Assembly (NCBI GenBank): GCA_035570055.1
Contig: DATMLM010000069.1
Span: 1-64,000, forward strand
Length of the DNA: 64,000 nt
Origin: DASRDS01 sp035570055
GTDB taxonomy: Bacteria; Gemmatimonadota; Gemmatimonadetes; Gemmatimonadales; Gemmatimonadaceae
Reading direction: 5' to 3'
The translations under genes and the position numbers were made by a program. The notes below the pieces were generated by a model. The model was not told where the DNA came from and did no database searches. It saw nothing but the letters and a program-made list of their open reading frames with translations. Each line of letters begins with the position of its first letter. Positions within the stretch are counted from its first letter, which is position 1. Positions 58,787 through 64,000 of this stretch are shown here, in pieces.

Positions 58787-60121
58787 CTAGAACATCAGAG
58801 CAGTCTGCGTTCCTTCGGGAGCTTTGTAGATCTTCCCACCCTTCATGACGAACACCGGGCGTTCAGTTACCGTGATGTCGCTCGTGGGGTCGCCGGGGAC
58901 GGCGACGATGTCGGCGTATTTGTTTGCCTCGAGGGTTCCGACCCGGTCCTGCCATCCGAGCAGTTTGGCGGCGCTGGAGGTGCCGGCAATGAGAGCCTGG
59001 GTGGGGGTCATGCCACCCCAGTCGACCATGAGGCGGAACTCCCGGGCGTTGGCGCCGTGCTCCCCGACCCCGGCGTCGGTGCCGAGGGCGATGAGGACGT
59101 TCGACCGGACGGCGAGCTTGATCGAGTTGCGGATCGACTGTGCGGCCGCCATGGCCTTCTGTGCCCGCAGGCCCTTGAGCCGGCCGGATTTCGCCGCGTT
59201 CTCGACGACTTCGCCGGCCGATAGGGTGGGCACGAGATAGGTGCCGTGCGCGACCATCATTTTCGCACCCTCCTCGTCGAGGAACGAGCCGTGCTCGATC
59301 GACGAGACGCCGGCCTGTACGGCGAGCTTGATCGCCTCGGTCCCGTGGGCGTGCGCGGCGACCTTGCGTCCGAGCTTTCTGGCTTCGTCAACGATGGCCT
59401 TCATTTCCTCGAGCGTGTACTGCGTGGCACCGACGGCATCGCCCTCCGAGAGCACGCCGCCCGATGCGCAGATCTTGATGACGTCGGCGCCGTACTTGAC
59501 CTGATAACGGACGGCCTTGCGTCCCTCATCGGCGCCATCGGCCACACCGTCGCGGTAGTCGTGGTCCTCGAGGCCGGGGCGCCAGCCGTTCTCGTCGCAG
59601 TGGCCGCCGGTGATGCCAGTGGCATGACCAGCATTTTCCATCCGCGGGCCGGGAACGACATCGGCGTCGACGGCCGCGCGGAGTGCCATGTCATCGAAGC
59701 CCGGCGCGCCGACGTTGCGGATCGATGTGAATCCCGCCATCAAGGTCTTGCGCGCGTTGGAGACGCCGACGATCGCGCCGTAACTCTGGTAGTCTTTGAC
59801 GACCGCTTCGTCTTCGGCCGGGTCGCTCAGGGTCCGTCCGATAATGTGCGTGTGGGCGTCGATGAACCCCGGCACCAGTGTGGCCGAGCCCAGATCGAGC
59901 GTATGGGCGCCTGCCGGCACTGACACTTTCGACGCTGGGCCGACCGCGGTGATACGGTCTCCTGTCACGACAATGACCGCATCCGATATCGGCGGCGCGC
60001 CGGTGCCATCCCACAGCTTGGCGGCGTGGAGCACGGTCACAACCGGGGCGCTCGGCTGCTGCGCAGCCAGCGCGCACGCCGTCAAGACCGATGCGGCGGC
60101 GAGTGAGAGAGAGGTCGACAT
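58787..60121 (-). CDS. Exported amidohydrolase (imidazolonepropionase-like / dipeptidase type)
   Basis: A 444-residue TIM-barrel hydrolase with a signal peptide (AAASVLTACALAAQ). The metal ligands appear as FIDAHTHIIG (HxH), IKICASGGVL (lysine), KVAAHAHG and SIEHGSF (histidines) and LGTDAGVGEHG (aspartate). It resembles the class of secreted Xaa-Pro dipeptidase or imidazolonepropionase-like amidohydrolases common in soil phyla. It probably cleaves dipeptides or cyclic amides. The 71-base gap to the divergent DUF5916 gene holds both promoters. Confidence 0.92.
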   Translation of the reverse strand: MSTSLSLAAASVLTACALAAQQPSAPVVTVLHAAKLWDGTGAPPISDAVIVVTGDRITAVGPASKVSVPAGAHTLDLGSATLVPGFIDAHTHIIGRTLSDPAEDEAVVKDYQSYGAIVGVSNARKTLMAGFTSIRNVGAPGFDDMALRAAVDADVVPGPRMENAGHATGITGGHCDENGWRPGLEDHDYRDGVADGADEGRKAVRYQVKYGADVIKICASGGVLSEGDAVGATQYTLEEMKAIVDEARKLGRKVAAHAHGTEAIKLAVQAGVSSIEHGSFLDEEGAKMMVAHGTYLVPTLSAGEVVENAAKSGRLKGLRAQKAMAAAQSIRNSIKLAVRSNVLIALGTDAGVGEHGANAREFRLMVDWGGMTPTQALIAGTSSAAKLLGWQDRVGTLEANKYADIVAVPGDPTSDITVTERPVFVMKGGKIYKAPEGTQTALMF

Positions 60122-60192
60122 GGGGTCCAATCTACAACCCCGGCGCCGCACGGCTATCAAACCTTTTAGTTGTTTCGTGCGTCCAAGTTGGC

Positions 60193-62934
60193 GTGCTCCG
60201 GAACACTGCGTGTTTAGCATTGGTCTGCGCCTGGTCATCTGTTGCCGCTCAGACCGGGAGCCGATATGTCCATGCTACGCCGCCGCCTGAAGTGCGCGCC
60301 GTACGACTCACGGGTGAGATCACCCTCGACGGAAAGCTGGACGAGCCCGCGTGGCAGGCGGCGCCGGCGGCGACGACGTTCCAGCAAACGCAACCGGCCG
60401 AGGGTCCGCCGGGGACGCAGCGCACCGAAGTGCGTTTTCTCTATGATGATGACGCGCTCTACATCGGCGCCCGCATGTACGACTCGCTCGGCGCCCCCGG
60501 CGTGCGCACGCGGCTGGCACGCCGCGACGATCTGCTCGATCAAGAGTGCGGGCCGCAGGCGCAGATTACATCGGACAAGCTGACGATCACGCTCGACCCG
60601 TATCACGATCACCTGACGCGCGATGTGTTCGAGGTGAACCCCTCGGGCGTGATCGGCGACCAGTACGCGGTCGGTCAGAACTGTCTCGACCCATCGTGGG
60701 ACCCGATCTGGCAGGTGGCCACCCGCATCGACTCGCTGGGCTGGACGGCCGAGATTCGAATCCCGTTCTCGCAACTGCGGTTCTCGCGCGACACGAACCA
60801 GACGTGGGGCTTGCAAATCGTACGCGTGATCGATCGGCTCAACGAGCGCGATCAGTGGGCGTTCTACAAGCGCAACGAGGCGAGTGGCGCATCGCGATTC
60901 GGACATCTCATGGGGCTCGTCATCGACCACCGCCCTGGCCAACTCGAGCTCCTGCCCTATACGCTCGCGCAAGAGGAGGCGACCGGTCTCAATCGAGGTA
61001 ACCCCGTCGACCCGGTCAACCGGCAGCAGTTTCGAGCCGGCGGTGATCTCAAGTACCTCTTGAGCTCGAGTCTGACGCTGGACGCGACCATCAATCCGGA
61101 CTTCGGGCAGGTCGATCTGGACCCGGCCGTCATCAACCTGAGTCCGTTCGAGACGTTCTACCCGGAGAAGCGACCATTTTTCGTGTCGGGCGCGAACGCG
61201 TTCGACTACGGCGGCTTCAACTGCATGTTCTGCAGCAACGTCGAGTCGATGAGCCTCTTTTACTCGCGCCGGATCGGGCGGACGCCGCAACTGTCCGGGA
61301 ACATCATCAACAGCTCGTCCACCGCCTACTACAGCGTCCCGTCCAACACGCAAATCCTCGGCGCCGCGAAGATCACGGGTCGGACGCAAGACGGCCTCTC
61401 CATCGGCATGCTCGACGCGCTCACGAACCAGGAGAGCGCGCACTTCGTCGGCACGCCCAGCAATCCGAACGAGATCTGGCGCTCGATCGTCGAGCCGTTG
61501 AGCAATTACTTCGTCGGTCGCGTCAAGCAAGAGTTCCGTGATGGCGCGACCGTGGTGGGCGCCATGTTCACCTCGACCGCGCGCAGCCTCGATACGGACA
61601 CGCTCCGCGACAGTCTGCACACGCATGCCGAGGCGGGGGGCATCGACTTCCTGCATACGTGGAACCATCGGAACTATTCGCTGATGGGCAGCGTCGCCGT
61701 GACGAACGTCGCCGGCAGCCCGACGGCGATCGAGCACACGATGCAGTCGAGCGCGCACTACTTCCAACGGCCCGATCGCAAGAATCTCACGGGCGGGATC
61801 TTCGGCGATCGGTACGATACGACGATGACGTCGCTCCGGGGCTGGGGCAGCTATCTCCGCCTCGGCAAGGACAATGGCGACTGGCTGTGGGAGGCGGCGA
61901 CGAATATCCGGAGTCCCGGGTTCGAGGTGAACGATCTCGCGTTCCAACGACGCGCCGACTACGAGTATTTCAGCGCCAATGTCGGGCGGCAGTGGACGCA
62001 TCCGCATTCGTGGTATCGGAACATCTATATGACCATCGGCACGCAGCGGCAGTACAATGCCGACGGCGATCTCACGGCGAACCAATATGACGCGTTCGCC
62101 GCCATCGACCTGCCGAACTTCTGGCACGTCCAGGGCTTCGTGATCCACCGGCCGACGACGCTCAGCGACCAGATCGCGCGTGGCGGGCCCGTGTTCGAGC
62201 AGCGAGGCATCAACGACATCGACATCTTCGCCAACACGGACAATCGAAAAGCCATCGTGGTGACCGCGACTGTCGAGCACTCCACGGGGGTCAACGCGCC
62301 GGAGCGCGAGTGGACTCCGCAGTTGACGCTGCTCCTCAAGCCCGCGTCGAACATCACATTGAGCTTTGGGCCGACGCTCGACGTCTTCTGGACCAACAAC
62401 CAGTACGACACGACGATCGCCGTCACCGGGAAGGACGCGTTGTCGCCGCGGGTGTATTACGGCAGACGGTACATCTTCGCGTCGCTCCATCAGTCGACGC
62501 TCTCGATGGACACGCGCGTCAATGTGACCTTCACGCCGTCGCTCTCTCTGCAAGTGTACGCGCAGCCCCTGCTCGGCACCGGGCATTACTACGACTTCAG
62601 CGAATTCTCGCATCGACGACAGGTGGCGCTGACCGTCGATCCGTCGACGTTGATGGCGAACGGAAACGTGGCGGTCGACCCCGTTGCCGGCGCGACGGCG
62701 TACCAGATCTATAATCCCGACTTCAATACGCGATTACTGCGTGGGAATGCCGTGCTCCGGTGGGAGTATCGGCGCGGATCGACGATCTATCTCGTCTGGC
62801 AGCAGACCCGGTCGAATACGAACCTGTATACGCCGACCGGCGACTTCGCGCTCGGGCACGGCGAGAATGCCCTCTTCCGGTCGATCCCGGACGACATTTT
62901 CATCGTCAAGTTCAGTTACTGGCTCGGCCGATAG
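60193..62934 (+). CDS. DUF5916 outer-membrane protein with carbohydrate-binding-like N-terminal domain
   Basis: A 913-residue protein beginning at GTG with a signal peptide (LALVCAWSSVAAQTG). The N-terminal region of about 20-200 is CBM9-like (EITLDGKLDEPAWQAAPAAT, FLYDDDALYIGARMYDS), followed by the long DUF5916 domain (DATINPDFGQVDLDPAVIN, PFFVSGANAFDYGGFNCMFC) rich in aromatic beta strands. The C-terminus (IFIVKFSYWLGR) fits an outer-membrane barrel. It may bind or import glycan or peptide ligands. Its substrate and partner are unknown. Confidence 0.85.
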   Translation: MLRNTACLALVCAWSSVAAQTGSRYVHATPPPEVRAVRLTGEITLDGKLDEPAWQAAPAATTFQQTQPAEGPPGTQRTEVRFLYDDDALYIGARMYDSLGAPGVRTRLARRDDLLDQECGPQAQITSDKLTITLDPYHDHLTRDVFEVNPSGVIGDQYAVGQNCLDPSWDPIWQVATRIDSLGWTAEIRIPFSQLRFSRDTNQTWGLQIVRVIDRLNERDQWAFYKRNEASGASRFGHLMGLVIDHRPGQLELLPYTLAQEEATGLNRGNPVDPVNRQQFRAGGDLKYLLSSSLTLDATINPDFGQVDLDPAVINLSPFETFYPEKRPFFVSGANAFDYGGFNCMFCSNVESMSLFYSRRIGRTPQLSGNIINSSSTAYYSVPSNTQILGAAKITGRTQDGLSIGMLDALTNQESAHFVGTPSNPNEIWRSIVEPLSNYFVGRVKQEFRDGATVVGAMFTSTARSLDTDTLRDSLHTHAEAGGIDFLHTWNHRNYSLMGSVAVTNVAGSPTAIEHTMQSSAHYFQRPDRKNLTGGIFGDRYDTTMTSLRGWGSYLRLGKDNGDWLWEAATNIRSPGFEVNDLAFQRRADYEYFSANVGRQWTHPHSWYRNIYMTIGTQRQYNADGDLTANQYDAFAAIDLPNFWHVQGFVIHRPTTLSDQIARGGPVFEQRGINDIDIFANTDNRKAIVVTATVEHSTGVNAPEREWTPQLTLLLKPASNITLSFGPTLDVFWTNNQYDTTIAVTGKDALSPRVYYGRRYIFASLHQSTLSMDTRVNVTFTPSLSLQVYAQPLLGTGHYYDFSEFSHRRQVALTVDPSTLMANGNVAVDPVAGATAYQIYNPDFNTRLLRGNAVLRWEYRRGSTIYLVWQQTRSNTNLYTPTGDFALGHGENALFRSIPDDIFIVKFSYWLGR

Positions 62935-62940
62935 TATTTT
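62935..62940 (+). promoter_or_regulatory. -10 box for leaderless hydrolase gene
   Basis: TATTTT lies 6 bases before the GTG start at 62947 and immediately follows the DUF5916 stop, giving a leaderless promoter in a 12-base gap. Confidence 0.55.
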
Positions 62941-62946
62941 GGCCGG

Positions 62947-63801
62947 GTGCCTCTACCGATCCCGGCGCCGCGGGCAGAAGGTTTCACCGCGACTACACCC
63001 GTACCGCTCTATTGGGCCTCCTGGGGCGGCGGGTCGCGCTTGCTTGTTTTGCACGGCGGTCCGGGGGCTGACCAGCGGTATCTGCAGCCCCAGTTGCTGC
63101 ATTTGGCCGAGCGCCGTGAAACGACGTTTTACGACCAGCGTGGCGGAGGCCGCTCACCGGCGCCGGGCGCGATAACCTGGCTCACTCAGGTCGAGGATCT
63201 GGCGGCGGTTGTCGCCGAATTCCAGTTGGAGTCGCCATCCATCGTCGGCTTCTCGTGGGGCGCGCTCTTGGCGCTCCTGGCGGCGGGAACAGGCGCGGTT
63301 CGGCCGCGGCGTCTCGTCCTGATTGACCCGGCGCCGATCACGCGACAGTATCGTGCGGAGTTCGAGGCCAACATGGCGGCTCGGCAGCAGGCGGTCGCGG
63401 GTGAGCGGACCGCGTTGCAACAGTCGGGACTCGCGGCACGGGACCCCGATGCCTACCGCCAGCGGGCGTTCGAACTGAGCGTAGCCGGGTATTTCGCGAA
63501 TCCGGAGCGGGCCCACGATCTGACACCATTTCGCGTGATGGGACGAGTCCAGCAATCGGTCTGGGAGAGCCTGGCGGACTACGACATCCGGCCGCAGCTC
63601 TCGAACATCCACTGCCCGGCGCTGGTCGTGCACGGGCGTCAAGACCCGGTGCCGATTGCCTCATCGGAGGACGTCACCTGGGAACTTGGCGCGGAGCTCG
63701 TCGCGATTGACGATTGCGGGCACGTACCGTACGTCGAGCAGCCCGCGGCACTGTTCACCGCTGTCGATCGCTTCCTCGATGCCACGGAGGCTGACCCGTG
63801 A
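62947..63801 (+). CDS. Alpha/beta hydrolase, proline-iminopeptidase-like
   Basis: A 284-residue alpha/beta-fold hydrolase. It has LLVLHGGPGADQRYLQPQL with the oxyanion HGGPG, FYDQRGGGRSPAPG, VGFSWGALLALLAAG (nucleophile serine), HGRQDPVPIASS (aspartate) and DDCGHVPYVEQP (histidine), so the catalytic triad is complete. The family includes proline iminopeptidases and C-C bond hydrolases. The GTG start is fixed by the TATTTT box and the GTGA overlap with the next gene shows coupling. Confidence 0.9.
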   Translation: MPLPIPAPRAEGFTATTPVPLYWASWGGGSRLLVLHGGPGADQRYLQPQLLHLAERRETTFYDQRGGGRSPAPGAITWLTQVEDLAAVVAEFQLESPSIVGFSWGALLALLAAGTGAVRPRRLVLIDPAPITRQYRAEFEANMAARQQAVAGERTALQQSGLAARDPDAYRQRAFELSVAGYFANPERAHDLTPFRVMGRVQQSVWESLADYDIRPQLSNIHCPALVVHGRQDPVPIASSEDVTWELGAELVAIDDCGHVPYVEQPAALFTAVDRFLDATEADP

Positions 63802-64000
63802 CGATCTCGCACTTCGAGCAGCCGCCACACGTCTCGGCGATCACCGTCGACGGCCGGGAGATCGATGTCACGTTGCGCGTGGCGCACGACGGCATCGAAT
63901 ACGTCGGGCGCCTGTGGTTCACCGAGACCTCGTGGGATGACGCGGGGATTCCCGATCGCGCGGCGTTCTGCGGGCGGACGCCCGACGATTCCCTCGAGCT
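63798..64000 (+). CDS. Unidentified protein, truncated by window end
   Basis: An open frame starts at GTG 63798 in a GTGA overlap with the hydrolase gene and runs to the window end without a stop. It codes for at least 67 residues: TISHFEQPPHVSAITVDGRE, VGRLWFTETSWDDAGIPD and others. It is strand-rich and soluble, with no motif I recognise. Co-transcription with the hydrolase is likely. Confidence 0.6.
   Translation, partial: MTISHFEQPPHVSAITVDGREIDVTLRVAHDGIEYVGRLWFTETSWDDAGIPDRAAFCGRTPDDSLE

Noticed and set aside
60235..62613. A 792-codon open frame on the minus strand opposite the DUF5916 gene
   Set aside because: It is antisense to a clear exported protein, has an arginine-rich composition typical of shadow frames in GC-rich DNA, and shows no family motif.

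Overview
The window is a GC-rich, very gene-dense piece of a free-living heterotrophic bacterium. Its gene set points to Gemmatimonadota or a close soil lineage: an ADOP-type duplicated permease paired with PadR, exported P1/DmpA peptidases, DUF5916 and SIMPL proteins, an M61-PDZ peptidase, a secreted amidohydrolase, and repeated DinB, SDR, GNAT and DHFR-like families. This placement is inferred from gene content; no rRNA or tRNA gene is visible. No phage, insertion sequence or CRISPR array was recognised.

Layout. 1-757 is a decayed left edge: the last codons of a TIR-like nucleotide-binding protein and a frameshifted remnant of an acyl-CoA ligase. 797-16.6 kb mixes small secreted and lipoprotein genes, a cNMP-domain histidine kinase, DHFR-like and SDR enzymes, an orphan Hcp-like gene, a metal-site-less MBL-fold protein and an enterotoxin-A-like ADP-ribosyltransferase (13386-13940). 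16.6-23.8 kb holds a PadR/ADOP permease pair, a MocR regulator preceded by three tandem 24-bp repeats, and two head-to-head citrate synthases, one fused to a helix-turn-helix. 23.8-28.1 kb is a tight run: GNAT, ferritin-like, PaaI thioesterase, PaaK ligase, 5'-3' exonuclease and a TIM-barrel hydrolase. 28.1-39.9 kb alternates short operons (GNAT-ICMT-P1 peptidase; ArsR-SRPBCC-SDR; a MerR/GyrI-like gene; LiaF-like and DUF72) with secreted proteins. 40-45.7 kb is a minus-strand series: RDD-SpoIIM fusion, SYLF, lipoprotein, membrane protein and two tandem TPR paralogs. 45.7-64 kb is rich in exported peptidases and hydrolases (M24, M61, M42, amidohydrolase, alpha/beta hydrolase), with OPT and FadL-type transporters, a GDSL esterase, a BtuF-like protein, a HEAT-repeat protein and a DUF5916 outer-membrane candidate.

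Taken together, the genes suggest scavenging of peptides, lipids and organic acids: peptides would be cut outside or in the periplasm, imported by the OPT carrier and finished by cytoplasmic peptidases, while FadL plus a GDSL esterase would handle hydrophobic esters.

Two architectural properties stand out. First, many genes not in operons have a TANNNT-type -10 box 5-8 nt before the start codon, so they are probably transcribed without a leader, and several divergent pairs share symmetric -10 elements. Second, 11 of 16 convergent gene pairs overlap at their 3' ends, leaving no room for ordinary terminators. All functions are read from sequence motifs by eye; no alignment or database search was run.
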